Positions 36,452 through 44,952 of a stretch of DNA of 64,000 nt are shown here, one piece after another. The stretch is taken from the NCBI RefSeq assembly GCF_028807635.1, contig NZ_JARBAX010000001.1, positions 2,576,001 to 2,640,000 of the forward strand, written 5' to 3'. A program made the position numbers and the translations under genes. The notes beneath the pieces are model-generated. The model did no database searches, was not told the origin of the DNA, and saw nothing but the letters and a program-made list of their open reading frames with translations. The stretch is from Streptomyces spiramyceticus. Its GTDB lineage: Bacteria > Actinomycetota > Actinomycetes > Streptomycetales > Streptomycetaceae. The stretch's first letter is position 1. Every line of letters starts with the position of its first letter.

Positions 36452-37222
36452 TCAGCCGAACTGCACGGACCGCTTCGCCAGCCCCATCCAGAAGCCGTCG
36501 ATCACATGGCGCTGCGTCTCCAGCTCGCCCTCGGACGCCCCCAGCGTCACGAACAGCGGCGCGAAGTGCTCGGTGCGCGGGTGGGCGAGGCGGCCGGCCG
36601 GGGACTTGTGCTCGAAGTCCAGCAGCGCGTCCACGTCCGTCGCCGCCAGCGCCTCGCGCCCCCATGCGTCGAACTCCGCCGACCAGCCGGGCACTCCACC
36701 GCCCTGGTGGCGCAGTGCGGCCAGGTTGTGGGTGAAGAAGCCGCTGCCGACGACCAGTACGCCCTCGTCGCGCAGCGGCGCGAGCTTGCGCCCGATGTCC
36801 ATCAGCTTCTGCGGGTCGAGGGTGGGCATGGAGATCTGGAGTACGGGGATGTCGGCCGCCGGGAACATCTCGACCAGCGGGACGTACGCCCCGTGGTCGA
36901 GCCCCCGGTCCGGGACGTCCTGTACGGGCACACCGGCGCCGCGCAGCAACTTCCGTAGGGATTCCGCCAGTTCGGGTGCACCGGGCGCGGTGTACGTCAC
37001 CCGGTAGTAGTGCTCCGGGAAGCCCCAGAAGTCGTACACCAGCGGCACGGTCTCGGTCGCGCCGAGTGCGAGCGGGGCCTCCTCCCAGTGGGCGGAGACC
37101 ATCAGGATCGCCCGGGGGCGCGGCAGCCCGGCCGACCAGGCGGCGAGCTGGCCGGGCCAGACCGGGTCGTCGGCCAGCGGTGGGGCGCCATGGCTCAGGT
37201 AGAGGGCGGGCATGCGCTCCAC
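36452..37222 (-). CDS. LigB/YgiD-type extradiol ring-cleavage dioxygenase
   Basis: A 256-residue class III extradiol dioxygenase of the 4,5-DOPA dioxygenase (YgiD) group, which opens catechol rings with a metal in the active site. Metal or catalytic histidines lie in LSHGAPP at about residue 11, VSAHWEEA, LDHGAYVPL and GFFTHNL. GTG at 37222 was chosen because GGAAGGA lies about ten bases upstream and gives a short VERMPAL start; ATG at 37213 is also possible. A divergent MarR gene with operator-like repeats lies upstream and probably controls it in response to an aromatic compound or oxidant. Confidence 0.9.
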   Translation of the reverse strand: MERMPALYLSHGAPPLADDPVWPGQLAAWSAGLPRPRAILMVSAHWEEAPLALGATETVPLVYDFWGFPEHYYRVTYTAPGAPELAESLRKLLRGAGVPVQDVPDRGLDHGAYVPLVEMFPAADIPVLQISMPTLDPQKLMDIGRKLAPLRDEGVLVVGSGFFTHNLAALRHQGGGVPGWSAEFDAWGREALAATDVDALLDFEHKSPAGRLAHPRTEHFAPLFVTLGASEGELETQRHVIDGFWMGLAKRSVQFG

Positions 37223-37238
37223 GACGACCACATCCTTC

Positions 37239-37298
37239 CTTGAAGATTCAAGTTGTTCCCTGCTCCAGACCCTAACTCCACTTAGTTCAAGTTTCAAG
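37239..37298. promoter_or_regulatory. MarR operator-like repeats
   Basis: CTTGAAGATTCAAG at 37239-37252 is a palindrome. TTCAAGTTTCAAG at 37286-37298 reads as two CTTGAA half-sites on the other strand. They lie in the gap between the divergent dioxygenase and MarR genes, with the same CTTGAA half-site in both. This fits autoregulation and control of the dioxygenase, by inference. Confidence 0.6.
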
Positions 37299-37320
37299 AA
37301 TAGGGTCGTAGAGTGGATGT

Positions 37321-37812
37321 ATGACGACGGCACCACGCTGGCTCAGCGACGAGGAACAGCGCACCTGGCGTGCATACCTCCAGGCCACCACACTCCTGGA
37401 GGACCACCTCGACCGCCAGTTGCAGCGTGACGCCGGGATGCCGCACGTCTACTACGGGCTGCTCGTGCAGCTCGCACAGGCGCCGGGCCGGCGGCTCCGG
37501 ATGACCGAGCTCGCCATCACCGCGAAGATCACCCGCTCCCGGCTCTCGCACGCCGTCGCCCGCCTCGAACGCAACGGCTGGGTGCGCCGCGAGGACTGCG
37601 CGGACGACCGGCGCGGGCAGAACGCCGTACTCACGGACGAGGGCTTCGAGGTCCTGAAGCAGACGGCGCCGGGGCATGTCGAGACCGTCCGGCAGGCGAT
37701 GTTCGACCGGCTGACCCCGGAACAGGTCGGGCAGCTCGGCGAGATCATGAGGGTCGTCGCCGACGGCCTCCAGCCGAAGACCACGGACGCAGACCTGCCC
37801 TGGCTCCGCTGA
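37321..37812 (+). CDS. MarR family transcriptional regulator
   Basis: A 163-residue MarR-type winged-helix regulator. The DNA-binding part is RLRMTELAITAKITRSRLSHAVARLERNGWVRRE (about residues 59-92), followed by the wing DDRRGQNAVLTDEG. The start is ATG at 37321. It diverges from a ring-cleaving dioxygenase and is convergent with a DHA2 exporter. CTTGAA repeats in the upstream gap are likely binding sites. The ligand is unknown; no cysteine sensor is evident. Confidence 0.93.
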   Translation: MTTAPRWLSDEEQRTWRAYLQATTLLEDHLDRQLQRDAGMPHVYYGLLVQLAQAPGRRLRMTELAITAKITRSRLSHAVARLERNGWVRREDCADDRRGQNAVLTDEGFEVLKQTAPGHVETVRQAMFDRLTPEQVGQLGEIMRVVADGLQPKTTDADLPWLR

Positions 37813-37856
37813 GGCAGAACCAGGGCAGGAAGTAAGGCGGGCGGGACCCAGAGGCC

Positions 37857-39398
37857 TCAGTGTGCGACGACGGGGATCTTCAGCTCGTCCTCCGCTGCGC
37901 CCTCACCGCCGCCCGACGCGACCGTCGTCGCGCTCGGACGACCCGTGTTGATCAGCGTCAGAGCGATCACCGCCGAGACGACCAGGATGCCGACCGCCCA
38001 CCAGATGGCGCTCGCATAGCCGTGCACCATGGCCTGTGCCTGGAGCAGCTGCTCGTTGGTGGCACCGGCCGCGTGCGAGGCGACGTACGCCGTGGTGGCG
38101 CTCGCCGCGATGGTGTTCAGCAGCGCCGTACCGATGGCACCGCCCACCTGCTGCGACGTGTTGACCATGGCCGATGCCACGCCCGCGTCGCGTGGCTCGA
38201 TGCCGTGCGTCGACAGGGACATGGCCGGCATGAAGGCCGTACCCATGCCGAGACCCAGCAGCAGCTGCGCGGGCAGGATCAGTCCGGCGTACGACGAACC
38301 AACTTCCAGCTGCGTCAGCAGCAGCATGCCGAGCGCCGCGACCAGGAAGCCGGGGCCCATCAGGAGGCGGGGCGGTACCCGCGTCATCAGGCGGGCGCCG
38401 ATCTGGGTCGAGCCCGTGATCATGCCCGCGATCATCGGCAGGAAGGCGAAGCCGGTCTTGACCGGCGAGAAGCCCTTCACGATCTGGAGGTAGTACGTCA
38501 GGAAGAGGAAGAGCCCGAACATCGAGATGACGGCGAGGCCCAGCGACAGGTACACACCGCCGCGGTTGCGCTCGCTCAGGACGCGCAGCGGCAGCAGCGG
38601 GTGCTTGACCTTCGACTCGACGGCCACGAAGGCGACGAGCAGCACGGCCGAGGCCACGAACAGGCCGATCGTTGCACCGGACGCCCAGCCGTCCGACTCG
38701 GCGCGCGTGAAGCCGTAGACCAGCGCGACCAGGCCCAGGGTCGAGAGCACCACGCCGGGGATGTCGAGCGGCGAGCGGTTGCGGCCGCCGGCTGGCTCAC
38801 GGATGACGAAGTACGCGCCGGCCGCGGCGACGACGGCGAAGGGGATGTTGACGAAGAACGTCCAGCGCCAGTTCAGGTACTCGGTGAGGAAGCCGCCCAG
38901 GATCAGGCCGACCGCGCCACCGCCGCCCGCGATCGCGCCGTAGATGCCGAAGGCCTTGGCCCGCTCCTTCACGTCGGTGAACATCACCGCGAGCAGCGAG
39001 AGCGCGGCCGGCGCGAGCAGCGCGCCGAAGGCGCCCTGGAGGGCGCGCGAGCCCAGCATCATGGCCTCGTTGGTGGCGGCGCCGCCGAGCGCGGAGGCCG
39101 CGGCGAAGCCGAGGAGGCCGACGACGAAGGTGCGCTTGCGGCCCCACAGGTCGGCGATGCGGCCGCCGAAGAGCAGCAGGCCGCCGAAGGCCAGGGCGTA
39201 GGCGGTGATGACCCATTGGCGGTTGGCGTCGGAGATGCCGAGGTCGTGCTGGGCCGACGGCAGGGCGATGTTCACGATCGTCGCGTCCAGCACCACCATC
39301 AGCTGGGCGAGCGCGATGAAGACCAGCGCTTTCCATCGGCTGGGATCCGGTGCCAGTCGGTCCGGTATGAGAGGAGTGGTGTCGGCTGTTTTTGGCAT
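37857..39398 (-). CDS. MFS drug exporter, DHA2 (EmrB/QacA) family
   Basis: A 513-residue membrane protein with about fourteen helices. Helix 1 carries MVVLDATIVNIALPSA, the loop 2-3 motif is GGRIADLWGRKRTFV, and helix 5 is rich in glycines. It belongs to the drug:proton antiporter DHA2 group and likely exports a drug-like compound. ATG at 39398 was chosen because AGGTGG is eight bases upstream; GTG at 39410 lacks a site. A TetR gene lies 124 bp upstream on the same strand and probably controls it. The gap contains a tandem 10-bp repeat. Confidence 0.92.
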   Translation of the reverse strand: MPKTADTTPLIPDRLAPDPSRWKALVFIALAQLMVVLDATIVNIALPSAQHDLGISDANRQWVITAYALAFGGLLLFGGRIADLWGRKRTFVVGLLGFAAASALGGAATNEAMMLGSRALQGAFGALLAPAALSLLAVMFTDVKERAKAFGIYGAIAGGGGAVGLILGGFLTEYLNWRWTFFVNIPFAVVAAAGAYFVIREPAGGRNRSPLDIPGVVLSTLGLVALVYGFTRAESDGWASGATIGLFVASAVLLVAFVAVESKVKHPLLPLRVLSERNRGGVYLSLGLAVISMFGLFLFLTYYLQIVKGFSPVKTGFAFLPMIAGMITGSTQIGARLMTRVPPRLLMGPGFLVAALGMLLLTQLEVGSSYAGLILPAQLLLGLGMGTAFMPAMSLSTHGIEPRDAGVASAMVNTSQQVGGAIGTALLNTIAASATTAYVASHAAGATNEQLLQAQAMVHGYASAIWWAVGILVVSAVIALTLINTGRPSATTVASGGGEGAAEDELKIPVVAH

Positions 39399-39480
39399 GG
39401 GTGTGGCCACCTAGGGGTGCGAAGAGGCGAAAACGGGCGTAACCGCGTGGTCAGGGGCGGGAGTCGAGGGAGCCGGAGGG

Positions 39481-39520
39481 ATTCAGCAGGAATCAGCAGG
39501 GATCAGCAGGGATCAGCAGG
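39481..39520. repeat. 10-bp tandem repeat between TetR and exporter genes
   Basis: Four 10-bp units begin at 39481, 39491, 39501 and 39511, with consensus RATCAGCAGG (the first copy ATTCAGCAGG). They start just past the TetR stop. They may arise by slippage and have no clear function. Confidence 0.8.
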
Positions 39521-39522
39521 AG

Positions 39523-40179
39523 TTACGACTCCCGGCGCAGGTCCTCCAAGGTCGCGGGAGAGCCAGGGAGAACGGAGCGCGCCGGCGCCTCCAGGCCATC
39601 GAGGAAAAGCTGCAGGTGCCGGTGCACGAACTGATCGAAGTTCAGGCACGCGCTGCCCGGCAGTGGTCGGGTGAGCTGGGAGAGGGCGACCATCAGGTCG
39701 CCGACAGCCACGTCGTCACGGAGCCGTCCCGCCTGCCGCGCACGCCCCATGAGGCCTTCCACGGCCTGTTCGAGGCGGTCGCGCTCGGCGAGCAGCTCCG
39801 GGTGGTCCTTGTCGAAGCCTTCCGAGAGCATCGGGCACAGCGCCCCGATCCGTTCGTCGGCGGCCGCGTGGACGAAGCGGCGCAGCGCGTCGAACGGGTC
39901 GGCCTCCTCGGTGGCCGCGGTCTGCGCCTGGTCCGTGGTGCGGGACATGACGGAGACGACCACGTGGTGGATCAGTTCGGCCCGGTCCGGGAAGTGCCGG
40001 TAGAGCGTCGCGTTGCCGACGCCCGCACGGCGGGCGATCTCGTCGAGCGGCACGTCGGGCCCGAACTCGACGAACATCTCGCGCGCGGCCGTGACGATCC
40101 GCTCCCGGTTGCGCAGAGCATCGGCCCGCGGGCGCGGGGCGCGGCGCTGTGCGGTCCGGTTGCAGGTGTCGGTGGTCAC
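39523..40179 (-). CDS. TetR family transcriptional regulator
   Basis: A 218-residue TetR-type repressor. The N-terminal domain (about residues 15-70) has IVTAAREMFVEFGPDVPLDEIARRAGVGNATLYRHFPDR split over a typical three-helix HTH. The ligand domain includes FVHAAADERIGALCPML. The start GTG at 40179 has GGGAG closely upstream. It precedes the DHA2 exporter on the same strand. Two strong inverted repeats just upstream are probable operators. The ligand is likely an exported drug, which is inferred from context. Confidence 0.92.
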   Translation of the reverse strand: MTTDTCNRTAQRRAPRPRADALRNRERIVTAAREMFVEFGPDVPLDEIARRAGVGNATLYRHFPDRAELIHHVVVSVMSRTTDQAQTAATEEADPFDALRRFVHAAADERIGALCPMLSEGFDKDHPELLAERDRLEQAVEGLMGRARQAGRLRDDVAVGDLMVALSQLTRPLPGSACLNFDQFVHRHLQLFLDGLEAPARSVLPGSPATLEDLRRES

Positions 40180-40198
40180 GGCGCTCCCTCTCTTTCGT

Positions 40199-40261
40199 AA
40201 CCGGGGATGCAGTCCCCGGTTCGTTCGGACACAGGCGTAAACGGGGAGCTCGTCCCCGGTT
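40199..40261. promoter_or_regulatory. Two TetR-type operators (9-5-9 palindromes)
   Basis: Copy one is AACCGGGGA-N5-TCCCCGGTT at 40199-40221, with perfect 9-bp arms. Copy two is AACGGGGA-N5-TCCCCGGTT at 40240-40261, differing by one missing base. Centres are about 40 bp apart, four helical turns. They lie just upstream of the TetR start, so autorepression is likely. Confidence 0.7.
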
Positions 40262-40419
40262 ATTTCCGCAAGTACCACATGTGACCCGGATCACAACCTG
40301 GGCGGGCAGAAACCGCACGATCGGCCCACCCAGCGGGCGCCCGCGCATCCCCCGACACAGGGTGTTCGAACGAGGGCAGTCAGGGACGGCCAGGCTGCCG
40401 CGGACCCCGAAGGCGTTCT

Positions 40420-41721
40420 ATGCAGCAGACCCGCCCCCGGATACGCAGACCCCGCCGCGTCATAGGCGCCGCCTTCCTCACCGGCCTGGCCCTGACGTCC
40501 GTGACCTCGGCCGATTCCCCGACGCTCGACGGAACCAGGGCATCGGCCGGCCCGTCGGCCCTCGCCGAGCGGGCGTCGGCCCTGGCCAGCGAGGCCGCGG
40601 TGGGGCCCTGCCGACTCGCGGGCACGCTGGGCGTACAGATGTCGGAAGGCATCCCTACACCGCCGGGGTTCTCGCGTTCCACGGGCGACATCCGCGCACT
40701 CACCCTCATGATCGACTTCCCGGACGCGGAGGGCGAGGGCCCGGCGCTGGACCGGTTCAGGGAGTTCTTCCCGCAGACGCCGAAGTGGTTCGAGACGAGC
40801 TCGTACGGCCGCCTGCGCTACCGGCCCGCCGTGCCGTTCACCGACTGGCTGCGCATGCCGCTGCCGTTCGAGGCGTACGGGATCGAGCGCGGTTCACCGT
40901 ACGAGCCGGGCTACCGCAGTCTCGTCGCGGACATCATCAGCGCGGCCGACGCCCGGGTGGACTTCGCGGCGTACGACCTGGTCAACATCCTCGTCACGCC
41001 CAATGCCGGGCCTTCGGCGCTGGACACCGTCCTGTCCGTCACCTTCTCCGGCAACGACGACGCGCCGCCGGCCGACGGCGTCCCGCTCTCCAACACGTCG
41101 TTCGTCTACAGCCGTCAGGACGACGGATCGGGTTCGTACGGCGAGACGGGCTTCCGGGTGCTGCCGCACGAGAACGGCCACGTCTTCGGCCTGCCGGACC
41201 TCTACACGGCGGACGGCGGCGGGTCGGTCGGGCACTGGGACATCATGTCCGAGGACTGGGGGGCCAACAACGATCTGCTGGGCTGGCACAAGTGGAAGCT
41301 CGGCTGGCTGGACACCACCCAGGTCCGCTGCGCGTCCGAGCCGGGCACCACCGAACACGTCCTGGCGCCGCTCGCATCGCCGGGCGGCGACCCGAAGCTG
41401 GCGTTCATACCGCTCACGGCGAAGACGGGTTACGCGGTGGAGGTGCGCACGCAGGCCGGCAACGACGAGGCGGTCTGCAAGCCCGGCGTACTGATCTACC
41501 GGGTCGATGCGGACGTCGACACCGGGCAGGGCCCCATCACTGTCGCGGACAGCGAAGGGGACAGCGGCGGGTGCACACAGCGGCCCAATGTCCACGCGGA
41601 ACTGTCGGACGCGCCGTTCGACGAGGGCCAGACGTTCAAGGACCGGCAGTACGGGGTCCGCATATCGGTGATGGAGAAGGACGCGGGAGGCAATTACCGG
41701 GTCCGCATCACGCGCCAGTGA
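40420..41721 (+). CDS. M6 family secreted metalloprotease domain protein
   Basis: A 433-residue exported protein of the immune inhibitor A-like M6 metalloprotease family. A signal peptide with twin-arginine-like start (RPRIRRPRRVIGAAFLTGLALT) ends near residue 31. The zinc motif HENGH is at residues 250-254, followed by GLPDLY and the Met-turn-like DIMSEDWG. The remaining C-terminal region is a beta-rich domain. Substrates are probably extracellular proteins. The start is ATG at 40420. Its 3' end overlaps by 14 bases with the convergent ligase gene. Confidence 0.9.
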   Translation: MQQTRPRIRRPRRVIGAAFLTGLALTSVTSADSPTLDGTRASAGPSALAERASALASEAAVGPCRLAGTLGVQMSEGIPTPPGFSRSTGDIRALTLMIDFPDAEGEGPALDRFREFFPQTPKWFETSSYGRLRYRPAVPFTDWLRMPLPFEAYGIERGSPYEPGYRSLVADIISAADARVDFAAYDLVNILVTPNAGPSALDTVLSVTFSGNDDAPPADGVPLSNTSFVYSRQDDGSGSYGETGFRVLPHENGHVFGLPDLYTADGGGSVGHWDIMSEDWGANNDLLGWHKWKLGWLDTTQVRCASEPGTTEHVLAPLASPGGDPKLAFIPLTAKTGYAVEVRTQAGNDEAVCKPGVLIYRVDADVDTGQGPITVADSEGDSGGCTQRPNVHAELSDAPFDEGQTFKDRQYGVRISVMEKDAGGNYRVRITRQ

Positions 41722-43510
41722 CGACTTGCCCGCCCAGGGACTCCCGCAGCTCCCTCAGGGACTCCCGCAGCTCCCTCTTGAGCACCTTCCCGGTGGCATT
41801 GCGCGGCAGGGGATCGTCCCGTACGAGCACATGGGCGGGCACCTTGAACGCGGCGAGCCGCTTCCCGACGTACGCCCGAAGCTCCTCCACGCCGGCCACA
41901 GCGCCCGCCCTCAACTGCACGACGGCGGCGACTTCCTCGCCGAGGAGGGGATGCGGAACGCCGAGCACGGCGGCGTCGAGCACGGCGGGATGGCTGTGCA
42001 GCACGTTCTCCACCTCGACGCAGTAGACGTTCTCGCCGCCCCGGACGACCATGTCCTTGATGCGGTCGACGACTGTGACGCGCCCGTTGTGGACGGTCGC
42101 GAGGTCCCCGGTCCTGAACCACCCGTCGGCGGTGAAGGCTTCGGCGGTCGCCATCTCGTCCCGCCAGTACCCGCGCACGAGGGACTGCCCGCGCAGCCAC
42201 AGTTCGCCGACCTCGCCGTCGGCCGCGTCGTCACCGTCGGCCGCGTCGTCACCGTCGGCCGCGTCGTCACCGTCGGCCGCGTCGTCACCGTCGGCCGCGT
42301 CGTCACCGTCGGCCGCGTCGTCACCGTCGGCCGCGTCCTCACCGCCGCAGGACCGTGCGATCCGTATCTCGGTCACCGGAGTGGGAAACCCGGCGCTGTG
42401 CGGGTCCGCGCGGTACGCCGCGCCGAAGTTGGCCAGCACTCCGCCGCTGGTCTCGGTCAGCCCGTAGCCGTTGCGCGGCTCGATGCGCTCGCCGTACGCG
42501 GCGGTGAGCCGTGCGACGAGGCCGGGCGGGGCGGCGGCTCCGCCGGTGTTGAGCATGGTAAGCGTCTCCAGCCGGTCGCCCGCGGCCTCCGCCGCGTCCA
42601 GCAACTGGAGGGCGGTGGTGGGGACTCCGCCGTAGTGGGTGACGCGGTGCTCGCGGATCAGCTCCAGCGCGCGCCGGGCGTCCCACTTGCGCATCATCAC
42701 GAGGGCGCCGCCGGCCGACATGACGGCGTAGAAGGAGGTGAAGGCGGCGACGTGGAAGAAGGGGAAGGTGGTCAGCGACACGGGCGCGGGCCCCTGCCCC
42801 GGAATGACCCCTCGCCCGAGGGCGGAGGCGGCGGCGTAGAACCTCGGGTTCATCGCGGCCCCGGCCTGGGCGAGATGCGTGGCGACGGCGCCCTTGGGCC
42901 GCCCGGTGGTGCCGGACGTATAGATGATGGTGGCGTCGTCCTCGGGCCGTACGTCGACGTCGGGGGGCCCGAGGGCGGGGTCGGCGGCGGGCAGGTCGTC
43001 GTACGACTCGAACCCGTCCTCGGCCGCCCCGTGAAAGACGATCCCGGGCACGCCTTCCCGCCCGGCCCATCCCCGTACTCGCGCGACCCGCTCGCCGTCC
43101 ACGAGGAGGACGCCGGGACGGCAGTCGTCGAGGGCGTACGTGAACTCGTCCTCGGTCCACCATGCGTTGAGGGGCACGGCGACGAGCCCCGCCAACTGGG
43201 CGGCCCAGAAGGCGATATGCCACTCGGGGTGATTGCGCATGGCGACGACGGCGCGATCGCCGGGCCGCAGCCGGTAAGTCCCCTTCTCGTCGACGAGCCG
43301 ACGGGCGAGAGCGCAGGCGGCGGCGAAGAACTCGCCGTAGGTGTAGCTGCGGCTGTCGGCGACGAGGAAGGGCCGCTCGCCGTAGGCCCAGGTGACCTCG
43401 ACGAACTCGCGCAGCGTCCGTGGCCCGGCGGCGTACACACCGTCCTCGACGGCGAAGGGCGCACCGGGCGCGGTCAGCCGGTCCACGGCACGGCTCTCGG
43501 CGTGCGGCAC
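41708..43510 (-). CDS. AMP-dependent acyl-CoA synthetase/ligase with acidic repeat insert
   Basis: A 600-residue ANL-superfamily adenylating enzyme, related to fatty-acid- or aryl-CoA ligases. The phosphate-binding loop IIYTSGTTGRPKG is at about residue 200. NGYGLTET is at about 350 and the hinge YRTGDLA-like WFRTGDLA at about 465. The catalytic lysine is in the C-terminal PRNATGKVLKREL. An acidic insertion of about 42 residues made from seven DDAADG-like repeats lies at about 390-431, just before the GELWLRG block. The start GTG at 43510 has GGAGGGG six bases upstream. The substrate is unknown. Confidence 0.92.
   Translation of the reverse strand: MPHAESRAVDRLTAPGAPFAVEDGVYAAGPRTLREFVEVTWAYGERPFLVADSRSYTYGEFFAAACALARRLVDEKGTYRLRPGDRAVVAMRNHPEWHIAFWAAQLAGLVAVPLNAWWTEDEFTYALDDCRPGVLLVDGERVARVRGWAGREGVPGIVFHGAAEDGFESYDDLPAADPALGPPDVDVRPEDDATIIYTSGTTGRPKGAVATHLAQAGAAMNPRFYAAASALGRGVIPGQGPAPVSLTTFPFFHVAAFTSFYAVMSAGGALVMMRKWDARRALELIREHRVTHYGGVPTTALQLLDAAEAAGDRLETLTMLNTGGAAAPPGLVARLTAAYGERIEPRNGYGLTETSGGVLANFGAAYRADPHSAGFPTPVTEIRIARSCGGEDAADGDDAADGDDAADGDDAADGDDAADGDDAADGDDAADGEVGELWLRGQSLVRGYWRDEMATAEAFTADGWFRTGDLATVHNGRVTVVDRIKDMVVRGGENVYCVEVENVLHSHPAVLDAAVLGVPHPLLGEEVAAVVQLRAGAVAGVEELRAYVGKRLAAFKVPAHVLVRDDPLPRNATGKVLKRELRESLRELRESLGGQVVTGA
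42217..42342. repeat. 18-bp tandem repeat, seven copies, inside ligase gene
   Basis: The unit CGTCGGCCGCGTCGTCAC is repeated seven times without spacing (42217, then every 18 bp); only the last copy differs by one base. Because 18 is a multiple of three, copy-number change keeps the reading frame and adds or removes DDAADG on the coding strand. Near-identical copies indicate recent expansion. Confidence 0.95.
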
Positions 43511-43614
43511 GGCAACCCCTCCCCAGGCACTCGCCCTCGCTGAAACGCAGGTAAGCGCTCGCTCAATCCGCGGCGACGGTATGCGCACGCCGGGACCTCG
43601 TCAAGGGCGACCCA

Positions 43615-43632
43615 ATTAGCCATTTAGCTAAT
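43615..43632. promoter_or_regulatory. ArsR-type operator
   Basis: ATTAGC and GCTAAT flank six bases (43615-43632), and an overlapping TTAGC...TGCTAA element follows to 43639. The palindrome lies immediately upstream of the ArsR-family gene in otherwise GC-rich DNA. ArsR/SmtB repressors bind such AT-rich palindromes, so autoregulation is inferred. Confidence 0.65.
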
Positions 43633-43649
43633 GTGCTAAACATGACCCC

Positions 43650-43988
43650 ATGGGAGTGAACAATGAGGACGAGGCGGGTGTCTTCCGGGCACTCGCGGAC
43701 CCGACGAGGCGCCAGATCCTCGAAGACCTCAGGGGCGGCGAGCTGGCGGCCGGTGAGATCGCGAGCAGGTTCGCGATCAGCGCGCCGTCGATCTCGCGCC
43801 ACCTGGGCGTCCTGAAGGGCGCGGGCCTGGTCACCGAGCGGCGCGACGGCAACCGCATCCTCTACACGCTGGCGGAAGACCGGCTGGCGACGAGTGTCGG
43901 ACGGTTCCTCAGCGCCGTCTGCCCCGAGCAGATCGTGCTGCGCCACACGAAATGGCGGTCCGCCGCCGAGGAAGGCAGGACACCATGA
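43650..43988 (+). CDS. ArsR family transcriptional regulator
   Basis: A 112-residue winged-helix ArsR/SmtB-type repressor. FRALADPTRRQILEDLRGGEL starts near residue 12, followed by the recognition helix SAPSISRHLGVLKGAGLV and wing RRDGNRILYTL. No metal-binding cysteine pair is seen (a single Cys at about 92), so it is probably not a metal sensor. The start is ATG at 43650. The gene is coupled by a four-base overlap to the DUF2071 gene, so the pair is co-expressed. The palindrome upstream is a likely operator. Confidence 0.92.
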   Translation: MGVNNEDEAGVFRALADPTRRQILEDLRGGELAAGEIASRFAISAPSISRHLGVLKGAGLVTERRDGNRILYTLAEDRLATSVGRFLSAVCPEQIVLRHTKWRSAAEEGRTP

Positions 43989-44719
43989 GGCAGCCCCGGA
44001 CCCAGATGTCCAGCGTTGTAGAACGCCGACTCCTGGTGAACTACCGAATCGACCCGGCCACGGCAACAGCCCTCCTCCCCGCGCCACTCCGCCCCCAACT
44101 GGTCCGGGGTTACGCCGTAGCCGGCATGTGCCTGCTGCGCCTGGGCGACCTCCGCCCCACCTGGGCACCGACGGACCGCGGTCTGCGCAGCGAGAACGCC
44201 GCACACCGCATCGCGGTCGAATGGGACGGCCCCGGCGGCACGGTCGAAACGGGCGTCTACATCCTGCGCCGCGACACGGCCTCCCGGATCAGCGCCTGGG
44301 CGGGCGGCCGCATCTTCCCCGGCGAACACGGCCGCGCCGACTTCGAGGTGCACGAATCCCCGGACGAAGTGCGCGTCGCCTTCACCACCCGGGACGGGTC
44401 CGCAAAGGCGGACGTAACGGCCAAGGTCACGGACGACCTGAAGGGAAGCAAGCTCTTCGACACCCTGGAAGAGGCATCAGCCTTCTTCCGTACGGGCTCG
44501 AAAGGCTTCTCCCCGACCAGCACGGGCACCCACCTGGACGGCATGGAACTGCACACCAACGCCTGGCACGTAGAACCAGGCCACGCGCACTCCGCCAAGT
44601 CCTCCTACTTCGACGACCCGAACCTCTTCCCCCCGGGAACCGCGACCCTGGACTGCACCCTGGTGATGCGCAACGTCCCGGCCCGCTGGGCTCCGCTCCC
44701 GGCGATGGCGGTCGCCTGA
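43985..44719 (+). CDS. DUF2071 family protein
   Basis: A 244-residue DUF2071 (YqjF-like) protein. This family has a fold like acetoacetate decarboxylase but no assigned reaction. Typical blocks are VERRLLVNYRIDP near residue 12, AAHRIAVEWDG and the YILRRDTASR segment. ATG at 43985 overlaps the stop of the ArsR gene by four bases, so both are translated together and the regulator probably controls it. The next feature is tRNA-Arg. Confidence 0.88.
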   Translation: MRQPRTQMSSVVERRLLVNYRIDPATATALLPAPLRPQLVRGYAVAGMCLLRLGDLRPTWAPTDRGLRSENAAHRIAVEWDGPGGTVETGVYILRRDTASRISAWAGGRIFPGEHGRADFEVHESPDEVRVAFTTRDGSAKADVTAKVTDDLKGSKLFDTLEEASAFFRTGSKGFSPTSTGTHLDGMELHTNAWHVEPGHAHSAKSSYFDDPNLFPPGTATLDCTLVMRNVPARWAPLPAMAVA

Positions 44720-44785
44720 CAACTGGGGCGATCTACGGATCACGCATCCGCTACCCTGTCAGGGGTCAGTCGGGCGCAAGCTCCG

Positions 44786-44858
44786 GCCTCCGTAGCTCAG
44801 GGGATAGAGCACCGCTCTCCTAAAGCGGGTGTCGCAGGTTCGAATCCTGCCGGGGGCA
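44786..44858 (+). tRNA. tRNA-Arg (anticodon CCT)
   Basis: A complete cloverleaf: acceptor GCCTCCG with CGGGGGC, D arm GCTC...GAGC, anticodon stem CCGCT/AGCGG with loop CTCCTAA, and T arm GCAGG/CCTGC with TTCGAAT. The anticodon CCT reads the rare AGG arginine codon. The 3' part from 44817 is repeated exactly at 62916, which marks it as the integration target of the following island. The gene remains complete at its original position. Confidence 0.97.
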
Positions 44859-44862
44859 CAAC
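44817..44862 (+). other. attL of the genomic island (tRNA-Arg 3' end)
   Basis: This 46-bp segment, from the anticodon loop to four bases past the discriminator, is identical to 62916-62961. The base before differs (T against G) and the base after differs (A against G). It is the left attachment site of the integrated element. Confidence 0.93.
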
Positions 44863-44884
44863 AAAACCGCAGGTCAGCGCGGTG

Positions 44885-44917
44885 AAGGTCCTCCAGGGAA
44901 CGGCGCTGGAGGGCCTT
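44885..44917 (+). terminator. Hairpin downstream of tRNA-Arg
   Basis: A 12-bp stem (44885-44896 with 44906-44917, one G-U pair) and a 9-base loop lie just past attL. It probably ends tRNA-Arg transcription at the island side. Confidence 0.7.
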
Positions 44918-44928
44918 CAGGCGCGCAA

Positions 44929-44948
44929 TGGGAACATCCTGGGAACAT
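44929..44948. repeat. Paired TGGGAACA sites near attL
   Basis: TGGGAACATCCTGGGAACAT contains two TGGGAACA elements with 12-bp periodicity. A very similar pair, TGGGAACCTGATGGGAACAG, lies near the other end at 62768-62787. Symmetrical placement near both att sites fits integrase or excisionase arm sites, which is an inference. Confidence 0.45.
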
Positions 44949-44952
44949 TAAA

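Noticed and set aside
42217..42342. Possible CRISPR array
   Set aside because: The units abut without spacers and lie in frame inside a ligase gene.
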